A stretch of 64,000 bases of DNA from Hyphomonas sp. Mor2. GTDB taxonomy: Bacteria; Pseudomonadota; Alphaproteobacteria; Caulobacterales; Hyphomonadaceae. The stretch is taken from positions 3,410,001 through 3,474,000 of the forward strand of contig NZ_CP017718.1 in the NCBI RefSeq assembly GCF_001854405.1, written 5' to 3'. Positions 56,520 through 64,000 of this stretch are shown piece after piece (positions within the stretch are counted from its first letter, which is position 1; each line of letters starts with the position of its first letter). Position numbers and translations under genes: made by a program. The notes below the pieces were generated by a model. That model saw nothing but the letters and a program-made list of their open reading frames with translations, was not told where the DNA came from and did no database searches.

Positions 56520-56637
56520 AGTCTTGCGAATCCTTCATCAGCCGACTCGAATAAAGCAATGCGAACGGGTTGTCCCCCCTTGCGGACAGGCTTATGAGGC
56601 GGCACAAATTTGCGAGAGCCGTGAAAGGCGAACCACT

Positions 56638-58911
56638 ATGACTAACAAGCGTCCAAGTTTCACTGATCAAGAAGCGCTTGATTTCCACGCCCAACCGAGC
56701 CCGGGCAAAATCTCCATGATGCCGACCAAGCCGATGCAGACGCAGCGCGATCTGTCTCTGGCTTATAGTCCGGGTGTCGCTGTGCCGGTGGAAGCGATCG
56801 GGCGGGATGAAGATCTCGCCTATGATTACACGTCGAAGGGCAACATGGTTGCGGTGATTTCGAACGGCACGGCGATTCTTGGCCTCGGTGATCTCGGCGC
56901 CATGGCGTCCAAGCCGGTCATGGAAGGCAAGTCGGTTCTGTTCAAGCGCTTCGCAGACATCGATAGTTTCGATGTTGAAGTGGAAACCAAGGATGTCGAT
57001 GAGTTCTGCACTGTGGTTCGCAATATTGGCGCCACCTGGGGCGGTATCAATCTCGAGGACATTGCCTCCCCTGAAGCCTTCATCATCGAGCAGCGCCTGC
57101 GCGATGAGCTCGATATTCCGGTCTTCCATGATGACCAGCACGGCACCGCCATCATCGCAGCAGCGGGCATTATCAATGCCTGCGCAATTACTGGACGCAA
57201 GCTTGAGGACCTGACCGTGGCTGTGTCCGGCGCCGGGGCGGCCGGTCTCTCTGTCGCCGGTCTTATTCGCCATCTGGGCGTCAAGGCCGAGAATATCCTG
57301 ATGTGTGACAGCCGCGGTGTGCTGTTTGAAGGGCGCACCGAGAAGATGGATCAGTTCAAGTCCGCCTTCACCGTCAAGACGGACAAGCGCACCCTCGCCG
57401 AGGCCATGGAGGGCGCAGACTGTTTCCTCGGCCTTTCGGTCAAAGGCGCTGTCACCCAGGACATGGTCAAGTCCATGGCCAAGAACCCGATCATTTTCGC
57501 CATGGCCAACCCAGACCCAGAGATCACACCGGAAGAAATCAAGGCCGTACGCGGCGACGCGATCATCGCCACCGGGCGTTCGGACTATCCGAACCAGGTC
57601 AACAATGTCCTCGGGTTTCCCTATATCTTCCGCGGCGCCCTGGATGTCCGCGCCCGTTCGATCAATGAGGAAATGAAGGTCGCCGCTGCACGCGCCCTCG
57701 CCGAGCTCGCGCGTGAGGATGTGCCGGACGAAGTCGCCGCCGCCTATCACGGGGCTCGTCCGCAATTCGGCAAAGACTATATCATCCCAACTCCATTTGA
57801 TCCGCGCCTGATCAGCTTTATCCCGCCCTTCGTGGCACAGGCCGCCATGGATACCGGCGTTGCGCGCAAGCCGATTGAGGACATGGAAGAGTATCGCCAC
57901 TCGCTGGCGCGGCGCCTCGACCCGACCGCCTCTTTCCTGCAAGGCGTCCAATCCGCCGTGCGCCGCGATCAGAAACGCATCGTGTTTGCCGAGGGTGAAG
58001 AGCCGCAAGTTGTGCGCGCCGCCTGGACGTTCAAGCAACAGGGGCTCGGGCAACCCATATTGATCGGACGGCAGGCTCAGGTCGAACGAACGATGAAACA
58101 GATGGGTGTTCCGGAAGGGGCACTCGACATTGTCAATGCCCGTCTGTCTGACCGCAATGCCGATTATACCGACTATCTCTATGCGCGCCTGCAACGGCGC
58201 GGCTATCTCAAACGGGATGCCCAACGTCTGGTCAATCAGGATCGCAACGTATTCGGCTGCTGTATGCTGGCCAGTGGCGACGCCGACGGCATGGTCACCG
58301 GGGTGACCCGGAATTATGATGTCTGCCTGACCGATGTACGCCTGTCCCTGGATCCGCTTCCGGAGGCCGACGTGATTGGCATGTCCATGGTCATCAATCG
58401 CGGGAAAACGATCTTCATCGCAGATACCAGCGTCAATGAATTGCCCGATGGCGATCAGTTGGCCGGGATCGCCAAAGAGGCTGCGAAGGCGGTGAAGCGG
58501 CTCGGATTCATTCCGCGCGTCGCATTCCTGTCCTACTCGACCTTCGGCAACCCGATGGGCGAGCGGGCCGAAAAGGTCCGCGATGCGGTGGCCATCCTGG
58601 ATGCGTGCGGAGATTGCGATTTTGAGTATGAAGGCGACATTGCCGCTGATGTGGCGCTCAACCCGATGCACAAGGTTCTCTACCCCTTCTCGCGCCTGTC
58701 GGGTGAGGCCAATGTCCTGATCATGCCAGCTATCCACTCGGCCTCGATCTCGACCAAGCTGTTGGAAGGCATGTCACGCGCCACGATTATCGGCCCGGTT
58801 CTGCTTGGCATGTCCAAGCCAGTGCAGATCGCGTCCCTCGGCGCGACAGTCAACGATATTGTCAATCTGGCGACCGTGGCGGCCTTCGATATCGATCAGG
58901 TGGGGGCTTAG
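56638..58911 (+). CDS. maeB: NADP-dependent malic enzyme with C-terminal phosphotransacetylase-like domain
   Basis: Oxidatively decarboxylates malate to pyruvate with NADPH. The 757-residue protein has the malic enzyme part (about 1-430) with DLSLAYSPGVAVPV, NGTAILGLGDLGAMASKPVMEGK, FHDDQHGTAII and the nucleotide motif VSGAGAAGLSVAGLI. A PTA/PTB-like domain follows (about 440-757), containing FAEGEEPQVVRAAW and ILMPAIHSASISTKLLEGMS-type segments; in this family it is regulatory, sensing acetyl-CoA. The frame is open upstream, antiparallel to mutS, but the chosen ATG starts the conserved region. Ends overlapping the AmpG-like gene by 4 bp. Confidence 0.95.
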   Translation: MTNKRPSFTDQEALDFHAQPSPGKISMMPTKPMQTQRDLSLAYSPGVAVPVEAIGRDEDLAYDYTSKGNMVAVISNGTAILGLGDLGAMASKPVMEGKSVLFKRFADIDSFDVEVETKDVDEFCTVVRNIGATWGGINLEDIASPEAFIIEQRLRDELDIPVFHDDQHGTAIIAAAGIINACAITGRKLEDLTVAVSGAGAAGLSVAGLIRHLGVKAENILMCDSRGVLFEGRTEKMDQFKSAFTVKTDKRTLAEAMEGADCFLGLSVKGAVTQDMVKSMAKNPIIFAMANPDPEITPEEIKAVRGDAIIATGRSDYPNQVNNVLGFPYIFRGALDVRARSINEEMKVAAARALAELAREDVPDEVAAAYHGARPQFGKDYIIPTPFDPRLISFIPPFVAQAAMDTGVARKPIEDMEEYRHSLARRLDPTASFLQGVQSAVRRDQKRIVFAEGEEPQVVRAAWTFKQQGLGQPILIGRQAQVERTMKQMGVPEGALDIVNARLSDRNADYTDYLYARLQRRGYLKRDAQRLVNQDRNVFGCCMLASGDADGMVTGVTRNYDVCLTDVRLSLDPLPEADVIGMSMVINRGKTIFIADTSVNELPDGDQLAGIAKEAAKAVKRLGFIPRVAFLSYSTFGNPMGERAEKVRDAVAILDACGDCDFEYEGDIAADVALNPMHKVLYPFSRLSGEANVLIMPAIHSASISTKLLEGMSRATIIGPVLLGMSKPVQIASLGATVNDIVNLATVAAFDIDQVGA

Positions 58912-60656
58912 AGCGCCGTCGATACGCGATCAGGTTTCATGCTGTTCGTGAAACAGCTGAGTAAAATGGCCGGAATGCCGAGCAGCGCCGCGTAGAGGAA
59001 AAATGTCGAGTAGCCCTGCGTTGTGGCGCTCTCTCCGCCACCGCTGAACTGGTGCACCAGATACCCTGACGATGCCGCCAACAGCTTGGGGCCCAGGCTG
59101 TAAATCGAACTGAAGATCGCGTATTGCGTGCCAGCGAATGACTTGTTCACGAAGGTCGACATGTACGCCACAAAAATCGTACCTGCATAGCCGCCGGCAA
59201 TGTTGTCTGCCGTAATCGCGATTGTAATCGGAACCAGCGAGTCCGAAGATTGCTGAACCATCCAGGCGAAAACGACATTGCCAAGTACAGACACGATTGC
59301 GCCGATGATCAGGGATCGCTTCAGTCCCAGAGAGAGCGCCGACACACCGGCGGCTGCGACGCCAATGAAGACGATCCAAACCCCATAGATACCGCTTACC
59401 AGGCCGATCTCCTCCGGTCCGTATCCCATGTGGCTGTAGGCAGGCTTCGCCATGATACCCATGACAATATCGCTGAGGCGATAGAACGAAACGAAGCACA
59501 GGATCAGAAGCGCGATGTAGCCGTGGCGCCAGAAAAAGTCTGCGAAGGCACCATAGGCTGGATGTTTCAGGTGTCTGCTATCCGCTGAGAGTTTGCGAAC
59601 TGGATTGATGAAGAGCGCGCAAATCATAATTGGAAGCGCAGCCAGATAGATCGCCGTTCGGGCAATGTCGCCCCGACTCGGACTAATCCCAAACAGTTCC
59701 AGAATCAGCGGTATCAATATTCCTATGCCAGCGGCGAGCGCGGTGAACCCGACGATCGCGGTGCCTGAGAAAATCAGACCTTGCACGACGGCGCCGAATG
59801 AAAAGCTCTGATCGCCCGCCGTTTCTGACAGAGCTCGGAACAGAGAATAGACAAAATAGAGCGCGCCCAACCCCGTCACAACTTGAAGAGCCAGGCTTAG
59901 AATGTTGAACAGGGATTGCCCCATGCTCCCGTCCGCAAACAAGGCTGTCAGTTCTCCGAAACCGACGAACAGTCCGACAGCCAGGAGCGCGATGCCCGCG
60001 CCGGTGGCTGCCTTCAAACCTGACGGTCTATCCCAGACGGCGAAGACCAAGGCGGCAGTCGCCATGATGGCGGCCATAGTGAGGTAAGCGAGGTTAAAGT
60101 TTGCCACGCCGGCGATGACGAGTGCGACGCCGCCAGAAATGATCATGCCGACTTTGTAACCGTACTGATAAGCTGCCGCGAGCGGGGCCTGATCATCGTC
60201 ATCTCGCGCCGCCTCGATCCGCCAGGCATCGATCCCGATATCCTGGGTGGCAGAACTGAACGCCAGCAAGAAAGAGAACAAGGCGGTCGCACCAAGGTTT
60301 TGAGTTGGATCGGCGATGCCAATACCCACCATTGCACAGGCAACACTCAATTGGGCGACGAAGATCCAGGCGCGGCGGCGACCAAAGATTTTGGAGAAAC
60401 CGGGAACATCGAACCGGTCCAATACCGGTGCCCACAGGAACTTGAAGGAATATGACAGACCAAAAAATGAAAAGAAACTGATCAGTGCGACATCGATTTC
60501 GGAGCGCTCAAGCCACACACTCAGTGTGCTGAAGTACAACAAAAATGGCAGTCCGGCCGTAAAGCCAAGCACCAGCATCATAGCCATTTTGGGTTCGGTG
60601 AATCGCGCCAGCGTCTCACGCCATGAAACGGGCCCTTGGGCGGCGACCTCGCTCAC
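58908..60656 (-). CDS. AmpG-like MFS permease
   Basis: A 582-residue transporter with 12-14 membrane segments. AmpG-type features are MMLVLGFTAGLPFLLYFSTLSVWLERSEIDVALISFFSFFGLSYSFKFLWAPVLDRF and SATQDIGIDAWRIEAARDDDDQAPLAAAYQYGYKVG. AmpG proteins import anhydro-muropeptides for cell-wall recycling; this one is about 90 residues longer than E. coli AmpG. The GTG start overlaps the kinase stop as GTGA, a classic coupling arrangement; an ATG ten codons upstream within the kinase gene is less likely. Substrate is inferred from the family. Confidence 0.85.
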   Translation of the reverse strand: MSEVAAQGPVSWRETLARFTEPKMAMMLVLGFTAGLPFLLYFSTLSVWLERSEIDVALISFFSFFGLSYSFKFLWAPVLDRFDVPGFSKIFGRRRAWIFVAQLSVACAMVGIGIADPTQNLGATALFSFLLAFSSATQDIGIDAWRIEAARDDDDQAPLAAAYQYGYKVGMIISGGVALVIAGVANFNLAYLTMAAIMATAALVFAVWDRPSGLKAATGAGIALLAVGLFVGFGELTALFADGSMGQSLFNILSLALQVVTGLGALYFVYSLFRALSETAGDQSFSFGAVVQGLIFSGTAIVGFTALAAGIGILIPLILELFGISPSRGDIARTAIYLAALPIMICALFINPVRKLSADSRHLKHPAYGAFADFFWRHGYIALLILCFVSFYRLSDIVMGIMAKPAYSHMGYGPEEIGLVSGIYGVWIVFIGVAAAGVSALSLGLKRSLIIGAIVSVLGNVVFAWMVQQSSDSLVPITIAITADNIAGGYAGTIFVAYMSTFVNKSFAGTQYAIFSSIYSLGPKLLAASSGYLVHQFSGGGESATTQGYSTFFLYAALLGIPAILLSCFTNSMKPDRVSTAL

Positions 60657-62128
60657 GCGGCGCCTGCCTGGGATTGGCCGGTCCATTTCAGGGCGAGTTG
60701 GCGCAGGGCTTCGGCATCGAGCGGTTTGGCCGCGACGCCATTGGCGCCAGCCTCGCGGGCGCGGCGCTCGATCTCGGGATTGATTTCAGCGGAAACCGCG
60801 ATCACCGGAACGGTGTGTCCGGCGGCCCGCAGTTTCTTGGTGGCTTCAAACCCGTCCATGATCGGCATTCTGAGATCCATCAATATCAAGTCTGGACTGA
60901 TTTGCTCGACGGCGTCGAGGGCTTCGCGTCCGGTGGTCGCCACCGTGGTGGTAAATCCTGACGATTCCATGGCACGACGCGCAATCAGGGCATTGATCGG
61001 ATTGTCATCCGCGATCAGGACATGTCCCTGGCCGGTTGCGGGCGCTTCGGTTTCGCTGGCATCGGCGCCGGAAATGGCGAGGCCGGCCCGCTCGATCAGC
61101 GACTTGGCTCGGAACGGGCGCACCATCCATCCGGCCGCGCCCAGTGTGCGGAAACGCGGCATCTCGGCCCGGTCTTCCGGGCGAAGAACGATCAGGACTG
61201 GCGCCGTGTTGCACAAGGCGCGCAATGTATCTTCCGGCAAGGCAGCACTGGCGAGGATCAGGTCGGCGCGGACTTTCAGGGCGGCGCTGGGCGGGACGAT
61301 GTTCAGCACTTCAGCGCCCGCTTGGAGCAGAGACGCGGACGCCGACAGGGTCGTGGCGCTGGGCAGGCCGACCAGAATGACCCGCCCTTCAATCGCATCA
61401 TTTGCGGCCAGATAGGCTTCGGACTTCTGTGCTTCGAAAGGCAGACGCACCCGAAAGCGGGTGCCCACGCCGAGCGTGCTCGCGATCGAGATATCGCCGC
61501 CAAGCGCATCGCATATGCGGCGGACAATCGCGAGGCCGAGACCGACCCCGCCATCTTTCTGGGTGTCGGTGTGGTTGACCTGCTGGAAGGCCTGGAACAG
61601 GGTGGTCTGGTCCGGCGGAGAGATACCGGGGCCGGTATCATAGACATCGAGGACGAGGTGTCCGCCTTGAAAGGCGAGATCCACCAGGATGGCGCCGTCC
61701 TCGGTAAACTTCAATGCATTGCCGATCAGATTGAACAGGATCTGCCGCGTCTTGCCAGCGTCGCCTCGCAAGGTCAGGGCGCGGTCGGCGTGACAGCGCA
61801 GCGCAATATCCAGGCCGCGCGCATGCACCCGCGGCGACAGCAATTCAACCACTTCGCGGGCGAGGGCGGTCGGCCGAAACACTTCGGTCGAGAGTTCGAT
61901 CTCTCCCGTATCGAGTCGGGCAAAATCAAGCACATTGTTGAGCAAATCCAGCAAACGCTCGCCGGAATTCTGGATCGCATCGGCATATTCGCGCTGGGCA
62001 GGGCTCAGCTCGGTTTCCAGCAGCAGGGATACCGTGCCAAGGATGCCGTTCAAAGGCGTCCGGATTTCATGGCTCGCCGTGGCCAGAAAGGACTGTTCCG
62101 GGCTCAGCTTGGACTCATTCTCGCTCAT
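60653..62128 (-). CDS. Soluble hybrid histidine kinase with C-terminal receiver
   Basis: A kinase of about 491 residues without membrane or sensor domain. HisKA is at the very N-terminus (FLATASHEIRTPLNGILGTVS, H20 from this start), HATPase follows with LFNLIGNALKFTEDG, DTGPGIS and GGVGLGLAIVRRICDALGG. A middle region of about 115 residues is receiver-like but lacks a clear phosphoacceptor. The C-terminal receiver has ADDNPIN, LILMDLRMPIMDG and the K of AAKPLD. An ATG eight codons upstream is an alternative start. Coupled to the AmpG-like permease. Signal unknown; the input may come from a partner protein. Confidence 0.88.
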   Translation of the reverse strand: MSENESKLSPEQSFLATASHEIRTPLNGILGTVSLLLETELSPAQREYADAIQNSGERLLDLLNNVLDFARLDTGEIELSTEVFRPTALAREVVELLSPRVHARGLDIALRCHADRALTLRGDAGKTRQILFNLIGNALKFTEDGAILVDLAFQGGHLVLDVYDTGPGISPPDQTTLFQAFQQVNHTDTQKDGGVGLGLAIVRRICDALGGDISIASTLGVGTRFRVRLPFEAQKSEAYLAANDAIEGRVILVGLPSATTLSASASLLQAGAEVLNIVPPSAALKVRADLILASAALPEDTLRALCNTAPVLIVLRPEDRAEMPRFRTLGAAGWMVRPFRAKSLIERAGLAISGADASETEAPATGQGHVLIADDNPINALIARRAMESSGFTTTVATTGREALDAVEQISPDLILMDLRMPIMDGFEATKKLRAAGHTVPVIAVSAEINPEIERRAREAGANGVAAKPLDAEALRQLALKWTGQSQAGAA

Positions 62129-62176
62129 CCTCAGATCTATGCCACAAGGCATTGAGGAATTGCTTAATGCGACAGA

Positions 62177-63727
62177 CTATTGCGCCAGGGTATCAGAACG
62201 CGCGGTATTGGCCTCCTCTGCTGAACGGCGGCGGTAGGAAAGGGCTTCAGCCACATGCACGCGCCGGATCTGGTCGCAGGCCTCGAGGTCGGCAATCGTT
62301 CGGGCCACTTTCAGGACCCTGTGATAGGCGCGCGCAGACAGCTTGTATGTGCTGGCCGCATCGGCAATCAGGCGCTGTCCGGCTGTGTCCAGAGCGGCGT
62401 GAACCTCCAGATCCGGCCCCGTCGCATCGACATTCAGGGCGCGCCGCGCGGTTTCTGACGCGTCGCGATAGCGGCGGGCCTGGCGGTCTCGGGCCGCGGC
62501 GACCCGCGCCGCCACGTCCGCGCTGCCCTCTGTCGGGGCGGGGAGGGTCAAATCGATCGCGGTGACAGCCGGGGTATCGTAAAACAGATCGATGCGATCG
62601 ATGAATGGGCCGGATAGGCGCGATTGGTATTGTTCGGCGCAGCGCGGGCCTTTTCGGCAGGCGCCCGCCCCGGCGCCCCCGCCACACCGGCAAGGGTTCA
62701 TGGCCGCGATGAGCTGAAAGCGCGCTGGGTATTTGACGTGCCGATTGGCGCGCGAAATCGTCACTTCGCCGTCCTCCAGAGGCTGGCGGAGACTGTCCAG
62801 AACCTGGCCGGAAAATTCCGGTAATTCGTCCAGAAACAGGACGCCGTGATGCGCCAGAGAGATCTCGCCTGGTCGCGCTCGCATGCCGCCGCCAACCAGC
62901 GCGGCCATGGAGGCTGAATGATGCGGCGCCCGAAATGGGCGGACCCGCGACAACTGTCCGCGCTCCAGCAGCCCCGCGACGGATTGAATCTGCGAGGCTT
63001 CCAACAGTTCGCGTGCCGAGAGGTCCGGCAGCAAACCGGGTAATCGTTTGGCCAGCATGGACTTGCCAGACCCCGGTGGGCCGCAGAAAAGCAAATTGTG
63101 CCCACCGGCGGCGGCGATTTCCAGAACCCGTTTGGCCCCGTCCTGGCCTTTGACGTCCTTTAGATCGAGTGACTGAGCCGGCGCCGACAATTCTCCCGGC
63201 GGTGGGCAGGACAGCGGCGCCCGCCCATTGAAGTGATTGATCAGGCTGATCAGGTTCGGTGCTGCGAGATTTCCGTCCCCGGCCCAGGCCGCTTCAGGGC
63301 CACAGACTTCCGGGCAGATCAGGCGCAGATCCATCTCCAGAGCCTGCATGGCCGCGGGCAAGACTCCGACGGTGGCCTCCAGCCGTCCGTCCAGGGAAAG
63401 CTCGCCAATTGCGGCGTGCCCGTCCAGAGAATCCGGCGACAGGATGCCCATAATGGCCAACACACCGAGCGCGATCGGTAAATCATAGTGACTGCCCTCC
63501 TTGGGCAGGTCGGCCGGTGCCAGATTGACGGTGATACGCTTGGGTGGCAGTGCGAGACCAATGGCGCTGAACGCGGACCGCACGCGCTCTCGACTCTCTG
63601 CGACGGCTTTGTCCGGCAGGCCGACAATCATAAAGGCAGGTTGGTTGCCGCCGGCCATACGAACTTGCACATCAACAGGGTTTGCAGCGATGCCTTCAAA
63701 GGCAAACGTCGTCGCACGCGCCACCAT
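62177..63727 (-). CDS. comM: YifB/ComM-family Mg chelatase-like AAA+ ATPase
   Basis: A 516-residue AAA+ protein of the ComM family, a hexameric helicase that aids branch migration during natural transformation and recombination. It shows VDVQVRMAGGNQPAFMIVGLPDKAVAESRERVRSAF, Walker A GPPGSGKSMLAKRLPG, Walker B GVLFLDELPEFS and the C-terminal Mg_chelatase_C region with ARAYHRVLKVARTIADL. AAGGAGG lies eight bases before the ATG. The promoter contains an SOS box, so expression is probably LexA-controlled. Confidence 0.95.
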   Translation of the reverse strand: MVARATTFAFEGIAANPVDVQVRMAGGNQPAFMIVGLPDKAVAESRERVRSAFSAIGLALPPKRITVNLAPADLPKEGSHYDLPIALGVLAIMGILSPDSLDGHAAIGELSLDGRLEATVGVLPAAMQALEMDLRLICPEVCGPEAAWAGDGNLAAPNLISLINHFNGRAPLSCPPPGELSAPAQSLDLKDVKGQDGAKRVLEIAAAGGHNLLFCGPPGSGKSMLAKRLPGLLPDLSARELLEASQIQSVAGLLERGQLSRVRPFRAPHHSASMAALVGGGMRARPGEISLAHHGVLFLDELPEFSGQVLDSLRQPLEDGEVTISRANRHVKYPARFQLIAAMNPCRCGGGAGAGACRKGPRCAEQYQSRLSGPFIDRIDLFYDTPAVTAIDLTLPAPTEGSADVAARVAAARDRQARRYRDASETARRALNVDATGPDLEVHAALDTAGQRLIADAASTYKLSARAYHRVLKVARTIADLEACDQIRRVHVAEALSYRRRSAEEANTARSDTLAQ

Positions 63728-63760
63728 ATCGGACCCTCCTTTCTTGGTCTCCATACCAGA

Positions 63761-63790
63761 AGTATAGGAACAAAAAAAGAACAAAATCAA
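63761..63790 (-). promoter_or_regulatory. Predicted comM promoter with the LexA box in the spacer
   Basis: Minus strand: -35 TTGATT and -10 TATACT with an 18-bp spacer that contains the SOS box. The -10 lies 34 bp upstream of the comM start codon. Confidence 0.7.
63768..63782 (-). promoter_or_regulatory. Alphaproteobacterial LexA (SOS) box, GTTC-N7-GTTC
   Basis: GTTCTTTTTTTGTTC on the minus strand matches the direct-repeat SOS box of Alphaproteobacteria exactly (two GTTC repeats, seven bases apart). It occupies the space between the -35 and -10 of the comM promoter, the ideal place for repression. Confidence 0.8.
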
Positions 63791-63854
63791 ATATATTCTG
63801 CGTGAATACAGTAAATGTATGCATATCAGCAATTTGACTGGAAGTAATCGGACT

Positions 63855-63875
63855 CAAAACCGCGCAGGAAGCGGT
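63855..63875 (-). terminator. Possible terminator of the gene at the right edge
   Basis: ACCGC and GCGGT (63859-63863 with 63871-63875) form a short stem with a 7-nt loop, followed by TTTT on the minus strand. Weak: five base pairs and four T. Confidence 0.4.
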
Positions 63876-63938
63876 GTATTTGTTTTCTTTTCTTGTGGTG
63901 CCGCTTTGCCCATGAGCAGGTCTGAGCCCGGCTTCGAC

Positions 63939-64000
63939 CTAGACCGTGCCGGGTTCGATGCGGTTTTCCCAGTCAGCCGCCATTGTCCATCGGGTGCGTG
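63939..64000 (-). CDS. C-terminal tail of an unidentified gene (cut by window edge)
   Basis: In one minus-strand frame the window edge reads about 20 codons ending WTMAADWENRIEPGTV and TAG, followed 64 bp later by a weak terminator. The peptide is too short to identify. A second minus-strand frame stays open to 63854 but would end inside the hairpin, so it is less likely. Confidence 0.35.
   Translation of the reverse strand, partial: RTRWTMAADWENRIEPGTV

Noticed and set aside
56512-58737. A 741-codon open frame on the minus strand, antisense to maeB
   Set aside because: It is the mirror of a strongly conserved malic enzyme gene; its translation has no domain, is rich in His, Arg and Gly typical of antisense frames in GC-rich DNA, and has no ribosome site.
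61022-62155. A 377-codon plus-strand frame opposite the hybrid kinase
   Set aside because: Shadow of a clear HisKA-HATPase-receiver gene; no recognisable domain.
63841-63938. Minus-strand frame open from the window edge to 63854 as the edge gene
   Set aside because: It would terminate inside the small hairpin; the alternative frame ending at 63939 leaves room for a terminator, so I favoured that one with low confidence.

Overview
The window is chromosomal DNA of an alphaproteobacterium. The gene set points to the Hyphomonadaceae/Maricaulales neighbourhood (moderate confidence): an rpmH-rnpA-yidC-engB-argB-dapD block, rpsT-dnaA-dnaN-recF-gyrB, a sucCDAB block, ubiE/ubiB/mutM, TVP38-type proteins, and a comM promoter carrying the GTTC-N7-GTTC SOS box typical of Alphaproteobacteria. 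Coding density is very high, many neighbouring genes overlap by a few bases, and I saw no insertion sequence, prophage, CRISPR array, rRNA or tRNA.

Layout. 1-6.7 kb: leftward operon rpmH, rnpA, yidC, engB, a GNAT acetyltransferase, argB, a DUF1036 protein, a HAD nucleotidase and dapD (cut by the window edge). 6.9-11.4 kb: rightward DUF547 protein, TVP38-family membrane protein, mercuric-reductase-like flavoprotein and a sensor kinase. 11.4-17.3 kb: ubiE-ubiB and mutM (leftward), separated by a rightward RnfD-like/DUF2330 pair and an orphan Flp-type pilin. 17.4-24.8 kb: hydrolase, MsrQ-like protein, a surface-type cluster (VTT protein, 704-residue membrane protein, FkbM methyltransferase), quinone oxidoreductase and a SPOUT RNA methyltransferase. 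24.8-29.8 kb: a 37-residue mini-gene, a membrane LytTR regulator, a DUF2141/carotenoid oxygenase/DUF2306 operon and a PhoD-like phosphatase preceded by a Pho-box-like element. 29.9-36.7 kb: sucC-sucD-sucA-sucB with a clear promoter and terminator. 36.8-44.6 kb: a GGDEF-EAL protein, a nucleotidyltransferase-like protein, a Pseudomonas-type polyhydroxyalkanoate locus (phaZ, class II phaC, divergent phaD), an EamA transporter and a hypothetical gene. 44.7-56.5 kb: the replication/repair block gyrB, recF, dnaN, dnaA, rpsT, enoyl-CoA hydratase, mutS, with an unrelated hydrolase between recF and gyrB. 56.6-63.7 kb: maeB, an AmpG-like permease translationally coupled to a soluble hybrid histidine kinase, and SOS-type comM.

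The most notable observation is in DnaA. Its AAA+ core keeps Walker A, Walker B and the sensor II arginine, but the two box VII arginines (R281 and the arginine finger R285 of E. coli DnaA) align without gaps to glutamates. Other points of interest are the class II (medium-chain) PHA locus in an alphaproteobacterium, an unannotated 37-residue membrane miniprotein, paired TTCGCGAA palindromes at the LytTR regulator, a predicted Tat-exported lipoprotein carotenoid oxygenase, and a SucB with two lipoyl domains.
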